A program made the translations under genes and the position numbers. DNA of 55,065 bases. Source: a virus. The stretch is taken from positions 1 through 55,065 of the IMG/VR virus record IMGVR_UViG_3300021598_001004, one strand, 5' to 3'. Shown one piece after another: positions 18,637 to 26,786 of the stretch; the first letter of the stretch is position 1, and every line of letters starts with the position of its first letter. The notes under the pieces were generated by a model. The model was given only the letters and a program-made list of their open reading frames with translations, did no database searches and was not told the DNA's origin.

Positions 18637-19803
18637 TTATGCTACTTTTAGTAGAATCACATCTTCATTAATGCGTCCGTTCATTTTAGTGTCTGTAGCA
18701 TTAATATCATCTAAAAACTTGCGCAATGCTACTTTACCAGCAGCCTTAAACTCTTTGAGTTTTTCTTCAGGTTTGCGAATAGTTTTTTGAATGCTGGTGT
18801 TTTCGTTAAACCCTGTAATTGACGTTCCTTTGACACTTAACTCCATGTATTCGTTAGCAACATACTTGCCAAGTTTACGTGTTTTAGTGTTAAAAATCCA
18901 CAATTCCTTGCTACCAATAATGTCAGCAGGATTAATACTTACAAGTTTCAAAGGCTCATCAGTCTTTTTAAATTTAAGTTTAGCAACAATTTTATCCTTG
19001 GGAACAACTTTGGCTTTACGTGGTTTACGATTAATTTTGGCTTCTTGTGCCAACATATCGCAAGCACTGAGAATTTCATGGTAAAATGCTACAATTTTTT
19101 TGACCTGTGCTTTAGTCAAATGACTGTAACCTTCTTTAAGTTGTTCGTCTTTACCTTCTTGTAAGTCAAGATATTCGTCATACTGACGTTGATAAAAATC
19201 TTTAATAATACGAGCGTGTGCAGCTTTAGCGTCTTTGCCTCGCAACAAATTCATGACCTTAAATGCTTTTGGATCAAAAGATTCTGGATCTTGAGAAAAG
19301 TTTTCTAGAGCATCTTCAATCTCTTCAGTCATTTTAAAACTAGCTTCTCGAACACGTTCTTGGATTGTAATTTGAGGAATTACAGGTTTTGCTTCGTCAA
19401 TTTCTTCATCCTCAACGTCATTTTTACCTTCAATAACAATCTTTTGAATTGCTTCACCTAACCATTGTGCAGTGTTGCGCCCCTCGTTAAAGTCTGCACG
19501 AACCGGCGGCATTCCTTTTAATAGGTTGGCTGCAATAGCACCCATAGTGACATTACAACGATTATCGCGGGTCTTTTTAAATTGTGCAATCTGATCTTTG
19601 CTATATCCTGCTTGACTCATCCAGTTGATAATTTTTGGTTTTAATTCCCTGCCAGAATGCTCTAAGCGATAGTATTCCATAGAGATACGAAACTGTCTGT
19701 TGAATTGTTCAGCAGACCAACTTTCGTGACCATCCCATTTTGGACTAACATCACGTTTTGAATTTTCACGAATAGCTACGGATTTACTTTTAGTTGTTGC
19801 CAC
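18637..19803 (-). CDS. Lys/Glu-rich phage protein of unknown function, 388 aa
   Basis: 388 residues, starting at a GTG (MATTKSKSVAIREN) with AGGAG 8 bases upstream. Highly charged. The first 80 residues hold WDGHESWSAEQFNRQFR and DNRCNVTMGAIAANLL, and the middle is acidic and probably helical. A basic stretch (RKPRKAKVVPKDKIVAKLKF) at about 265 suggests nucleic-acid or virion contact. No family recognised. A strong sigma70-like promoter suggests early expression. Confidence 0.65.
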   Translation of the reverse strand: MATTKSKSVAIRENSKRDVSPKWDGHESWSAEQFNRQFRISMEYYRLEHSGRELKPKIINWMSQAGYSKDQIAQFKKTRDNRCNVTMGAIAANLLKGMPPVRADFNEGRNTAQWLGEAIQKIVIEGKNDVEDEEIDEAKPVIPQITIQERVREASFKMTEEIEDALENFSQDPESFDPKAFKVMNLLRGKDAKAAHARIIKDFYQRQYDEYLDLQEGKDEQLKEGYSHLTKAQVKKIVAFYHEILSACDMLAQEAKINRKPRKAKVVPKDKIVAKLKFKKTDEPLKLVSINPADIIGSKELWIFNTKTRKLGKYVANEYMELSVKGTSITGFNENTSIQKTIRKPEEKLKEFKAAGKVALRKFLDDINATDTKMNGRINEDVILLKVA

Positions 19804-19836
19804 AATTATCTCCTGTGTGTGTTATAAAACAAATAC

Positions 19837-19865
19837 AGTATAGCACCATTTTTTGGATTTGTCAA
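19837..19865 (-). promoter_or_regulatory. sigma70-like promoter TTGACA-17-TATACT
   Basis: Minus-strand -35 TTGACA at 19860-19865 and -10 TATACT at 19837-19842 with 17-base spacing, upstream of the 388-residue gene. Confidence 0.8.
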
Positions 19866-20059
19866 TCTGCATAAAATCGCTCTATGGTAATTAAATCACC
19901 ATCTGGATTTTCTTGATATATTACGGTAGAAGCATATTCACCTTCTTCTAATGCTTTTTTGGCAAGAGTAAGTGCTTCAGTTCTGCTTTTGGTAGTTTCA
20001 ACCAATTCTTCGTGACCGTCATCATCTTCGGCCCAGACCTCGTAGAATTCCCAGGTCAT
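19862..20059 (-). CDS. Small acidic phage protein
   Basis: 65 residues, acidic (MTWEFYEVWAEDDDGHEELV), no recognised domain. Last gene of a minus-strand run beginning at 22075; the next gene has its own promoter overlapping its 3' end. Confidence 0.55.
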   Translation of the reverse strand: MTWEFYEVWAEDDDGHEELVETTKSRTEALTLAKKALEEGEYASTVIYQENPDGDLITIERFYAD

Positions 20060-20084
20060 GATATATTATTAATCTCCTATTAAG

Positions 20085-20639
20085 TTAAACAAATTTTTCC
20101 CAATCTCCACCAGGCACCACTGCCCAGCCAAGACGTTGGAGATCATTCCGGATCTCGTCGGTTACCATGCCTTCTGGCACATATCCTTTAATTCCATCAG
20201 CATCGCCGTTACCTAATCCATCTCCAATACCAGAGCAGTACCAATCGATGTAGTCACCTTCCTGTCGCATGTCTGCAATAATTCCACCTGCTGATCTCCA
20301 TGAAGCTGACCAATAGTCTTTGTCTGGATCTTGTCTAAGAATTGGAACAACTTCTAGTTTTATAAAATCGTTGTTACATATTGACGCATATAAATTTTGG
20401 GCATAAGTTTCGCTGGCACGAACTTTTTCCAAAATCCAATCAGTGGTTACTAGATCGTATTCCATATTATTAACGTGGCTAGCGGGATCATCAAATTTAT
20501 GATCGTGATGGTCGATTATTTTTTCAAAATAATCAAGATAATCTTCGTTAACTGATTCGCCCTTTTCTGCCTGACGCTTAACATATCCTTCCTTTTGGAA
20601 AGAAAAACGATCGGGACTTTTAGACACAGTCTTGCTCAT
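20085..20639 (-). CDS. Phage protein of unknown function, 184 aa
   Basis: 184 residues. Charged N-terminal part (SPDRFSFQKEGYVKRQAEKG), then WSASWRSAGGIIADMRQEGD and YCSGIGDGLGNGDADGIKGY. No catalytic signature that I can name. Overlaps the upstream gene by 20 bases, so it is co-translated within the 22075-19862 run. Confidence 0.6.
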   Translation of the reverse strand: MSKTVSKSPDRFSFQKEGYVKRQAEKGESVNEDYLDYFEKIIDHHDHKFDDPASHVNNMEYDLVTTDWILEKVRASETYAQNLYASICNNDFIKLEVVPILRQDPDKDYWSASWRSAGGIIADMRQEGDYIDWYCSGIGDGLGNGDADGIKGYVPEGMVTDEIRNDLQRLGWAVVPGGDWEKFV

Positions 20640-21009
20640 TTGCTTCTTTTAAAACTTTTTTGTTTTCTTTTTTAGACAATCGTTGATTGCGAAAATTTGT
20701 TGTATCAACTATAGCAGACTTTAAAGTTTCTGCATAATTTAATGCAGTTTGTTCATTCATTGTTAATACAGTTTCGTGTTCAAGATAGCCCTTAGTTAAG
20801 AGAGTCCAAATCTGTTTGAAACGATTTGTAGACCACCAAGGCGATTTTACAGTAGCATAGATAGTTACACTGATACCAATATCCTCTGCTTCTACCCAAA
20901 GATTATGAGTGTGATCGTCTGAACCACAGTCACAGACAACGTGATACATTTTAGTATCACCCCAATCATTCTTTTTAAGAATACCTTCTGCTGGTGTCTG
21001 TAATTTCAT
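20620..21009 (-). CDS. Phage protein of unknown function, 129 aa
   Basis: 129 residues. CDCGSDDHTHNLWVEAED has a Cys/His cluster (CxCx4HxH) that could bind a metal. The C-terminus is basic. Similar small proteins occur in T4-like aquatic phages, as far as I recall. Function unknown. Stop of the preceding 86-residue gene and this gene's ATG share a base (21009). Confidence 0.55.
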   Translation of the reverse strand: MKLQTPAEGILKKNDWGDTKMYHVVCDCGSDDHTHNLWVEAEDIGISVTIYATVKSPWWSTNRFKQIWTLLTKGYLEHETVLTMNEQTALNYAETLKSAIVDTTNFRNQRLSKKENKKVLKEANEQDCV

Positions 21010-21269
21010 TAATGTAAAATTCCTTCGTCCTTGATATTAAATTTATTAATTTGATCTCTACTGTCGTATATAAAAGAACAAATTTTTTCAAAGTCTTGTT
21101 CTGACAAACTAGTTTTATATATCTCTAAACCTAACTTAATTAAGATAGGTGCAACTTCTAAACCAGAATATCCTTCACCTAAAGATTTATCCGTTAAATC
21201 TAAAAAGGATTTATACAACTGAATTAGTTTTTGTTCTCGTTCTGAATCAACAGTTTTCATTAGGTCCAT
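21009..21269 (-). CDS. Small helical phage protein
   Basis: 86 residues, predominantly helical by composition (REQKLIQLYKSFLDLTDKSL). No family recognised. Overlaps the 271-residue upstream gene by 10 bases and its own stop meets the next ATG. Confidence 0.55.
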   Translation of the reverse strand: MDLMKTVDSEREQKLIQLYKSFLDLTDKSLGEGYSGLEVAPILIKLGLEIYKTSLSEQDFEKICSFIYDSRDQINKFNIKDEGILH

Positions 21270-22075
21270 AAGCTTTCTCTTACTTTAATCAAACGAATCA
21301 TCATTGCTTCATCTTCATCATTGTAGGCTTTTTCAATCTCTTGACTCTTAGCCAGGGCAATTTTACACATTTCTGCTTCTTCCTTGTTTTTATCTTCCAT
21401 ATCAAGAAGATGATACCCTTTTTCGCGACGCATGTCACAGTAAGCACTCCATCCGCTGGCATCATAAACATCTGGACGCTTTGGATAGATTTCCTTCCAC
21501 CAAGTATATAGTTCTAGTATTTCTTTAGCAGCTTTGGCCTGATAGGTAGGCTCTGCTAGATGCTTTTGATCTTCGTCTAAAAATTCTTCGTTGGTTAGAG
21601 TCATTGCCCATTCTAGATAAGCAATGCCTGCTTCGGGGCAACGCCAGTTACGATACCAACGACGCCACCATGGATAATCGTATTTTTTCTTATCCTCATC
21701 ACTCCAAACGCAATGATGCCATGCCTGTTCTATTTCAACAAAGTCAACAAGCTCATTAAAAAGACATGGAAGAAAACGGTTGCCAACATCACGCCACTCG
21801 CCGCGAGGAATGTCGCTTGGGTGAGCAGTAAGAGCGTGGGCTTTAGTAACCCAGCGATTGTTGATATAGTAGCGTACATCATTGATCCTTTCTGGAATCC
21901 AACACCAAACATCTTGAATGCGATCTAAACCTTCCTCAGCAATCCACCAACGGATTGGATACTTGGCTTTAGCAGCCTCTTCCCATTCGCGCCATTCTTT
22001 TCCTGTGCCGCACTTTAACTTAGTGGTGCCACGGATCCAATCAGCAAATGGGGAACAGGTCCAATAATTTCTCAT
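21260..22075 (-). CDS. Trp-rich phage protein of unknown function, 271 aa
   Basis: 271 residues, unusually rich in Trp (about 22), with WWRRWYRNWRCPE around residue 143 and YPIRWWIAEEG near 40. No membrane segments. Comparable Trp-rich proteins are known in T4-like marine phages but their function is not established. First gene of an early run with a perfect-consensus sigma70 promoter immediately upstream. Confidence 0.6.
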   Translation of the reverse strand: MRNYWTCSPFADWIRGTTKLKCGTGKEWREWEEAAKAKYPIRWWIAEEGLDRIQDVWCWIPERINDVRYYINNRWVTKAHALTAHPSDIPRGEWRDVGNRFLPCLFNELVDFVEIEQAWHHCVWSDEDKKKYDYPWWRRWYRNWRCPEAGIAYLEWAMTLTNEEFLDEDQKHLAEPTYQAKAAKEILELYTWWKEIYPKRPDVYDASGWSAYCDMRREKGYHLLDMEDKNKEEAEMCKIALAKSQEIEKAYNDEDEAMMIRLIKVRESLWT

Positions 22076-22113
22076 ATATAATTCCTTTTCAGACTTAGTA
22101 GTCGAACACTTTA

Positions 22114-22142
22114 ATTATATGATCTTTTTAAAAACCTGTCAA
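22114..22142 (-). promoter_or_regulatory. Perfect sigma70 consensus promoter (TTGACA-17-TATAAT)
   Basis: Minus-strand TTGACA at 22137-22142 and TATAAT at 22114-22119, spacing exactly 17. Drives the gene starting at 22075 and the run behind it. Confidence 0.88.
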
Positions 22143-22159
22143 TATGGCAAAAAAATGAA

Positions 22160-22378
22160 TCAAAATTTTCTTTGGTATCCTGCCAAGTTAAGCATAATTG
22201 AATACTGCTCATAGGCTTTTTTTACCGCAGGATTGATATTTCGATAATTTGCTTCTTCTCTTTCTTTGTCCATTAGAGTTTGAAACATATCAATTTCGCC
22301 TTTGCTGTGTCGTTGCCATTTGAAGAAACGCTTTTCTAATTCTATTAGAGTACGTAATCTGCCTTCTGGAATTTCCAT
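22160..22378 (-). CDS. Small phage protein, probably extended upstream
   Basis: 72 residues from ATG 22378 (MEIPEGRLRTLIELEKRFF). The frame stays open upstream to 22504 and that 42-codon stretch reads like protein (RRARYHPPKFFTDPERAD), but has no ATG, GTG or TTG. The natural protein is probably about 114 residues, starting by frameshift or an unusual codon near the end of thyX, where ATGACTGAG is followed by a repeated AG. Function unknown. Confidence 0.55.
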   Translation of the reverse strand: MEIPEGRLRTLIELEKRFFKWQRHSKGEIDMFQTLMDKEREEANYRNINPAVKKAYEQYSIMLNLAGYQRKF

Positions 22379-22491
22379 AGTAATTACACGCTCTGTTTCA
22401 TATTCAACAACATCGTTGCGAATAATATCAGCACGTTCTGGGTCTGTAAAAAACTTTGGAGGATGGTATCGTGCCCTGCGTTTAGAATCGT

Positions 22492-23169
22492 TTAGATTAG
22501 ACTCTCAGTCATCGGGAAGATCGCAGCAATTGCTTTAGCACAGGCCAGAGCCACTAATTGATGTTCTTTCTGTGTGCCGTTGGCTGATCGTAATTCAATA
22601 AAATGTACCCAAGACCGTAACGTGCCATTCATGTAAAGTTTACTTTCAATGTTACCTTCTGGCAGTACAGCACGAGCTTGTTCTTTGGCTAGGCCGTTCG
22701 AGACAGCCCAAGTGTAGGCTTCCTTAGAGGCTCTAATGACAGCCTGTTGTTTTTCTTCCCATAGACGTGCAAGCTCTCTCTGCTCAGGGTCTGCCATGTC
22801 CAATTCAACAGAATTTTGTCTGTTTCTGGTGTCCTGCAACCGTGCTTCTCTAGTGATGAAGTTAAGATCTTTTGTAGGGTCAGCGTATCGTTGACTAAAC
22901 TCTTGGAAGGAAAAGCTTCTGTGTCGTAGAATTTGTCTTGCAATGTCTCTTGTGGTTGTGATTTCAACACAGGCTGAAACCATTTCCAAGGGACTCCAGT
23001 GTGCGTGTTTAACAAGATATCGAATAAGCTTCTCTGATGTCTCTGTATTGAATTGGTTGTTTGGGTTGCTGACACGGGCGCAATACGCAATGAGTTCTTG
23101 TGCATCTCCGATTCCCATGTTGGCAAATTCTGCTGTTGGTTGTGAGTAGGATACGAGTTTAACATTCAT
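22492..23169 (-). CDS. thyX: Flavin-dependent thymidylate synthase ThyX
   Basis: 225 residues, typical length. Contains the ThyX signature RHRSFSFQEFSQRY (RHRxxSxxxxSxR, about residue 82), HWSPLEMV upstream of it, and LRSWVHFIELR in the C-terminal part. It makes dTMP from dUMP using FAD and methylene-tetrahydrofolate, supporting phage DNA synthesis. ThyX is the usual form in marine T4-like phages. Overlaps the upstream gene by 4 bases. Confidence 0.95.
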   Translation of the reverse strand: MNVKLVSYSQPTAEFANMGIGDAQELIAYCARVSNPNNQFNTETSEKLIRYLVKHAHWSPLEMVSACVEITTTRDIARQILRHRSFSFQEFSQRYADPTKDLNFITREARLQDTRNRQNSVELDMADPEQRELARLWEEKQQAVIRASKEAYTWAVSNGLAKEQARAVLPEGNIESKLYMNGTLRSWVHFIELRSANGTQKEHQLVALACAKAIAAIFPMTESLI

Positions 23170-23666
23170 TTATTTTCTTCTTTCTCTTCATCAAAGCATA
23201 AACTTTCCATAGTCTTGTAATGTTCATATGCTTTTTTGAGTGCTTCAAATTTTTCTAATTTTTTTGGATCCGGAACCAAAATAGCCAATCGTTCTTCCAT
23301 TTTATCCATGAAAGCCTTTAGGCTTTTTCCATCTACTTTAATATCAGTACCTGGAGCCATATCGATTCCATTGGTTCCTATAGTTACTGTCGATGGACTA
23401 CTAGTCCAGGTATTAGACACTGTATAAGTACCAGACGATGTAGTTGTCCAGTTATATGGACTATAATTTGTTGTGGGAATAGTTACTGAACTAGAAAAAT
23501 TATTAAGACCGGACAAATCAATTGATTCTATAGGAAGGGGATCTATTGTGATATAATCGACGCCCCCGCCACCAGTAACATGCATGGTATCTCCGCCGAC
23601 GTCGATTTTATCAAGATCTAAAATTATATCATCTAATGATATAGCTGGTAGATCCTTACTGTTCAT
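23166..23666 (-). CDS. Phage protein with acidic N-terminus and coiled C-terminus
   Basis: 166 residues from ATG 23666 (MNSKDLPAISLDDIILDLDK); the open frame extends to 23717, but this ATG sits 1 base after the upstream stop and is preferred. An acidic N-terminus, a Thr/Ser-rich centre and a helical C-terminus (KSLKAFMDKMEERLAILVPD, then KKLEKFEALKKAYEHYK) resemble small conserved cyanophage-type proteins, perhaps structural. Function unknown. Confidence 0.6.
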   Translation of the reverse strand: MNSKDLPAISLDDIILDLDKIDVGGDTMHVTGGGGVDYITIDPLPIESIDLSGLNNFSSSVTIPTTNYSPYNWTTTSSGTYTVSNTWTSSPSTVTIGTNGIDMAPGTDIKVDGKSLKAFMDKMEERLAILVPDPKKLEKFEALKKAYEHYKTMESLCFDEEKEENK

Positions 23667-23667
23667 A

Positions 23668-23862
23668 TTAAGCTGCCTTGGCTTCTTTACGAGCGTTCTT
23701 TTCTTCTGTAATTTCATTGCGGCGAGCTTTGATTAGTTTGCTCATTTCAGCTAATGCTTTACGAGCACGAGTTCCAGCTGCACCATTGCCGCTGGTAAAT
23801 TTTGCATCTTCTGCCAAAAATGCTTCCATTGCTGATTTAATTTGTTCTACTGTGTTTGACAT
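23668..23862 (-). CDS. Small basic, histone-like phage protein
   Basis: 64 residues, helical, Lys/Arg/Ala-rich (GTRARKALAEMSKLIKARRN). Resembles small basic proteins common in T4-like aquatic phages and could bind nucleic acid; this is from composition, not a named domain. Has a GGAG ribosome site. Confidence 0.55.
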   Translation of the reverse strand: MSNTVEQIKSAMEAFLAEDAKFTSGNGAAGTRARKALAEMSKLIKARRNEITEEKNARKEAKAA

Positions 23863-23919
23863 ATAGTCTCCTTTATTTGTCTTTTACTTATAGGCAACCT
23901 AGTCTATAGCGTAAAAATC

Positions 23920-24013
23920 TGGTGTGGTCGGTAGGATTCGAACCTACAAAGGCTGTGACTAAGTCGGCGCCCCATTCCCAAGTGCGTTTCGCAACGGACC
24001 GGAGGTCTGCAGT
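23920..24013 (-). other. tRNA-like 3' end (T-arm plus CCA) without matching 5' half
   Basis: A perfect T-arm (GTAGG-TTCGAAT-CCTAC, 23931-23947), a 7-base acceptor strand and ACCA (from 23920) are present on the minus strand. The complementary 5' acceptor strand (GTGGTCG) and a normal anticodon arm are missing upstream; the 5' side instead has other small hairpins. It is either a decayed tRNA or part of a different structured RNA. Confidence 0.5.
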
Positions 24014-24014
24014 C

Positions 24015-24041
24015 AAAAAAATAGGGCACCAAAGTGCCCTA
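24015..24041 (-). terminator. Rho-independent terminator after the metallophosphoesterase gene
   Basis: Minus-strand stem AGGGCAC/GTGCCCT with a 4-base loop followed by seven T's, just beyond the stop codon at 24049. Confidence 0.85.
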
Positions 24042-24048
24042 AATGTAG

Positions 24049-24654
24049 TTAATCAACTATTGGTCCGTTGCCATTTTTAAAACCAACCGATCCGCCTTCT
24101 GCTTCAATACGTTTGATAACATCTTCAAACAAGATTGGAGCAAAGTCTGGGATTTGTTCTACGCATACGCAATGATATCTAACATCAATCTCATCTCCGT
24201 ATAATACAGCACCGGTTCTAGCATCTACACCACGTGCTTTCTTAACTCTGTTAGAGTGTAAGTGACCATGGATGTTAACACCAAAGCGACCTAAACTTGC
24301 TTCGTGGACTGGAATATGACTTAAGATCATTCCGTTCATAATATGATACGCACGAAGCTCACGGAAGTACTCGTTATATTCTGTATCACGAAAAATGTCG
24401 TGATTACCACGAATTAATACTTTGTCGCCATTTAATCTACTTAAAGTTTTTAATGCTTTGCGATTAATAACAACGTCACCTAAGTGATAGACCTTGTCAG
24501 TAGGCTTGACTCTTTCGTTCCAAGCCTCGATCATTGCTTCATCCATTTCATCTGGATCATCCCACGGCCTTAACTTAGTTCCATCATCACGCAAAAATCG
24601 GCACACGCCAGCGTGGCCAAAGTGCGTGTCGCTAACTAAAAATACGCTAGGCAT
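24049..24654 (-). CDS. Calcineurin-like metallophosphoesterase
   Basis: 201 residues. All diagnostic blocks are visible: DTHFGH (about 9), GDVV (about 59), GNHD (about 83), an ILSHIPVH block (about 109) and GHLH (about 129), giving the two-metal phosphoesterase site. It likely hydrolyses a phosphodiester or phosphomonoester; substrate unknown (nucleotides or RNA ends are common in phages). An AAGGAGG ribosome site lies before the ATG and a strong terminator follows. Confidence 0.9.
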   Translation of the reverse strand: MPSVFLVSDTHFGHAGVCRFLRDDGTKLRPWDDPDEMDEAMIEAWNERVKPTDKVYHLGDVVINRKALKTLSRLNGDKVLIRGNHDIFRDTEYNEYFRELRAYHIMNGMILSHIPVHEASLGRFGVNIHGHLHSNRVKKARGVDARTGAVLYGDEIDVRYHCVCVEQIPDFAPILFEDVIKRIEAEGGSVGFKNGNGPIVD

Positions 24655-24669
24655 AGTGCCCTCCTTTTT

Positions 24670-24861
24670 TTACCAATTTTCTACGCCAGAAATGTCAAAA
24701 GTGATATCAGCATCTCTGCCCATAACCTTTGTTGTTACAATTAACTTTAGAATAGATCCAATGCCACTGGAACTATCACTTTCTAATTTAAAAGTTTCCA
24801 CCTCTGGAAACTCTGCTAAAATTTCACTGATTAGTTTTAAATCTTCTTTATGTAGATACAT
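24670..24861 (-). CDS. Small phage protein of unknown function
   Basis: 63 residues from ATG 24861 (MYLHKEDLKLISEILAEFPE), which overlaps the upstream TGA (TGATG). Mixed helical and beta pattern; no domain recognised. Between a phosphatase and a phosphoesterase. Confidence 0.55.
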   Translation of the reverse strand: MYLHKEDLKLISEILAEFPEVETFKLESDSSSGIGSILKLIVTTKVMGRDADITFDISGVENW

Positions 24862-25427
24862 CAAATATCTCCTTCACGCTCTCTACGTTCACGACGTTCT
24901 GCCGCTAACATAAAGACTTTTTCATTATCGTTAGTCCAATCTACTGTTTTGGTGGGAATTATAATTCCGCTAGATAAAGTCACACCATTGATAGTATGGG
25001 GTTCATTTTCATCATAGGTCCAACCTAAACATTTCATCATACGGTGCTTGACTAGCAAGTTTGGACTACGAAATGCTTCTGCATCACGGAAGCCCAACAT
25101 AACACCAACTTCTGCTACTGCACCAGAACGACAAACACCTGCATGGCAATGCACTACAACATTCATCTTATTTTCAAGAGCATGTTGTAAGAGTCCGACC
25201 AGTTCGCTGGCCTGTTTCTGGCTGCAACGCATAGACTCGTCTAATACTTGATCTTTTTCTTCAACATCTAAAAACTTAAATTGATGTTTCTCGCGAAATT
25301 GATATTTTGGCTGGGGGAATTCCATATCCGGATCCACAATTTGAATCAACATAGAATTTACGCCCGCATCTATATGAAATCCGTTACGAACATCGGCTAG
25401 CGATACATTTTGAATCCACGGTGTCAT
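24861..25427 (-). CDS. Tyrosine/dual-specificity protein phosphatase-like
   Basis: 188 residues. The P-loop signature HCHAGVCRSGAVAEVG (about 93-108) fits HCx5R, with catalytic Cys and Arg. A candidate general-acid Asp lies in the FLDVEEKD segment. Such phosphatases remove phosphate from Tyr/Ser/Thr proteins or from nucleic-acid ends. A role in reprogramming host signalling is possible but not shown. Confidence 0.82.
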   Translation of the reverse strand: MTPWIQNVSLADVRNGFHIDAGVNSMLIQIVDPDMEFPQPKYQFREKHQFKFLDVEEKDQVLDESMRCSQKQASELVGLLQHALENKMNVVVHCHAGVCRSGAVAEVGVMLGFRDAEAFRSPNLLVKHRMMKCLGWTYDENEPHTINGVTLSSGIIIPTKTVDWTNDNEKVFMLAAERRERREREGDI

Positions 25428-25443
25428 AATTTATCCTTTATAT

Positions 25444-25472
25444 ATTATATTATAAACCCACTTAAAATGCAA
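25444..25472 (-). promoter_or_regulatory. sigma70-like promoter TTGCAT-17-TATAAT
   Basis: Minus-strand -35 TTGCAT (25467-25472) and -10 TATAAT (25444-25449), spacing 17, upstream of the phosphatase gene. Confidence 0.65.
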
Positions 25473-25479
25473 GGAAAAT

Positions 25480-25561
25480 TGGTACCCCTGCCCGGACTCG
25501 AACCGGGAACATCTAACACTCCTTTTGAGAGAGCTGCCTTTACCAATTTGGCCACAGGGGC
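25480..25561 (-). tRNA. tRNA-Leu (anticodon CAA)
   Basis: Seven-base acceptor GCCCCTG/CAGGGGT, T-arm CCCGG-TTCGAGT-CCGGG, anticodon loop CTCAAAA, encoded CCA. The variable region of about 10 bases is short for Leu. Confidence 0.9.
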
Positions 25562-25569
25562 AATAAATA
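25562..25569 (+). promoter_or_regulatory. Late promoter-like box AATAAATA
   Basis: One mismatch from TATAAATA on the plus strand, 29 bases before the ATG at 25599, abutting the 5' end of tRNA-Leu(CAA). Confidence 0.5.
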
Positions 25570-25598
25570 GCATTGAACCATTAGGAGCGAACTAATGA

Positions 25599-26372
25599 AT
25601 GGATCCAGTAACGCTATTTGCACTAGCTAACGGAGCAGTTAAGCTAGTAAAAGAAGGGTGTAAACTCTATAAAGATATAAAGGGTGCCGCGGGCGACGTT
25701 AAAGACGTGCTCAAGGATCTGGATGACCAATTCCATAACAGATACAAAGATCGTACGCCTACAGTTGCAGAAAGAAATCAATATGTAACCGAGCGTAATC
25801 GAGTAGTTGAATTAAACAAAAAAGGTGGAGAAACGACTAATATCTATCAAGAAATTGGTCAACATCTAGGGGCCTATTTTGACAACTATTACAAATGTCT
25901 AGCAATATTTGAAGAAGAAGAACGCCGTAACAAAACAGAAGTTTATACTGGCGAAGATAGTCTTGGTAAACGTGCTCTACAACGTGTTCTAATGAAAAAA
26001 CAATTGGAACACATGTCTTCTGAACTTCGAGAAATCATGGTGTATCAGTCTCCTCCAGAATTAGGTGCATTGTGGAGTGATGTTGAAGAAATGATGCAAA
26101 CGGTTGGAAAGGAACAAAGAGTTGCTATTACCAATCAAATGCGCAGATACGAAATAGAGCAGCGCAGAAAAAAAGCCAGGAAAGATAAAATGACACATCA
26201 AGCAGTTATTGGTATATCTATCTTAACCTGTATATTTTTAGTTTCTTATATGTTCTTGGTAATCATACAAGGAAGAATCGAGCGTGACCCAGAACTTGGA
26301 AATTGTTGGGTTCCTAAAGGTTCATATCTTTATAAAAAGTGGACTAATACCGTTTGGGCTACTTGTGAATAA
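25599..26372 (+). CDS. Phage membrane-anchored coiled protein, 257 aa
   Basis: 257 residues. The N-terminus (MDPVTLFALANGAVKLVKEG) is followed by a long charged helical region to about 200, then one clear membrane segment (VIGISILTCIFLVSYMFLVI, about 207-226) and a short Cys-containing tail outside. Similar proteins occur in marine T4-like phages, probably virion or envelope associated. A ribosome site (AGGAG) lies 13 bases upstream. Converges on and abuts the 80-residue gene, which is also membrane-anchored with a Cys-containing tail. Confidence 0.65.
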   Translation: MDPVTLFALANGAVKLVKEGCKLYKDIKGAAGDVKDVLKDLDDQFHNRYKDRTPTVAERNQYVTERNRVVELNKKGGETTNIYQEIGQHLGAYFDNYYKCLAIFEEEERRNKTEVYTGEDSLGKRALQRVLMKKQLEHMSSELREIMVYQSPPELGALWSDVEEMMQTVGKEQRVAITNQMRRYEIEQRRKKARKDKMTHQAVIGISILTCIFLVSYMFLVIIQGRIERDPELGNCWVPKGSYLYKKWTNTVWATCE

Positions 26373-26615
26373 TTATAAATCGTTGGCATCTATACAAGTG
26401 CCGCCTTTAAATACATAAACATCTGAATCCATACGCAACTGTTCAAATACATGATTGTTTACACACTTGTAAGGATCTTTTTTATTCTGAACAAAATAAT
26501 AAACGCCGTAACCTAAACCTGCTAATAGCATGAGGATAGGAATATATTTTAAAAAGGAAATGATTTGCGGCATCATTCCTAATATCTGCGGCAGCTTTTC
26601 CAGTAGCTCTTTCAT
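26373..26615 (-). CDS. Small membrane protein with Cys-containing C-terminal domain
   Basis: 80 residues. A hydrophobic segment (YIPILMLLAGLGYGVYYFV, about 24-42) is followed by NKKDPYKCVNNHVFEQLRMD and a second Cys (GGTCIDAND), so a disulfide outside the membrane is possible. A homologue-like architecture is known in cyanophages. An AATAAATA box is 5 bases upstream of the ATG. Confidence 0.65.
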   Translation of the reverse strand: MKELLEKLPQILGMMPQIISFLKYIPILMLLAGLGYGVYYFVQNKKDPYKCVNNHVFEQLRMDSDVYVFKGGTCIDANDL

Positions 26616-26620
26616 ACTGT

Positions 26621-26628
26621 TATTTATT
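26621..26628 (-). promoter_or_regulatory. Late promoter-like box AATAAATA
   Basis: Minus strand, one mismatch from TATAAATA, ending 5 bases before the ATG at 26615. It almost touches the CCA end of tRNA-Thr(GGT). Confidence 0.5.
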
Positions 26629-26704
26629 TGGTGCTGATGAGCGGGATCGAACCGCTGACCTCATTCTTACCAAGAATGTGCGCTACCTACTGTGCCACAT
26701 CAGC
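26629..26704 (-). tRNA. tRNA-Thr (anticodon GGT)
   Basis: Acceptor GCTGATG/CATCAGC, anticodon arm CATTC-TTGGTAA-GAATG, T-loop TTCGATC, encoded CCA. Confidence 0.95.
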
Positions 26705-26711
26705 TAGTAAA

Positions 26712-26786
26712 TGGCCCGGCTGCTAGGAATCGAACCTAGATTTAGGGTTTAGAAGACCCTTGTTCTATCCATTGAACTACAGCCAG
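26712..26786 (-). tRNA. tRNA-Arg (anticodon TCT)
   Basis: Acceptor CTGGCTG/CAGCCGG, anticodon arm AGGGT-CTTCTAA-ACCCT, T-arm CTAGG-TTCGATT-CCTAG, encoded CCA. Confidence 0.94.
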
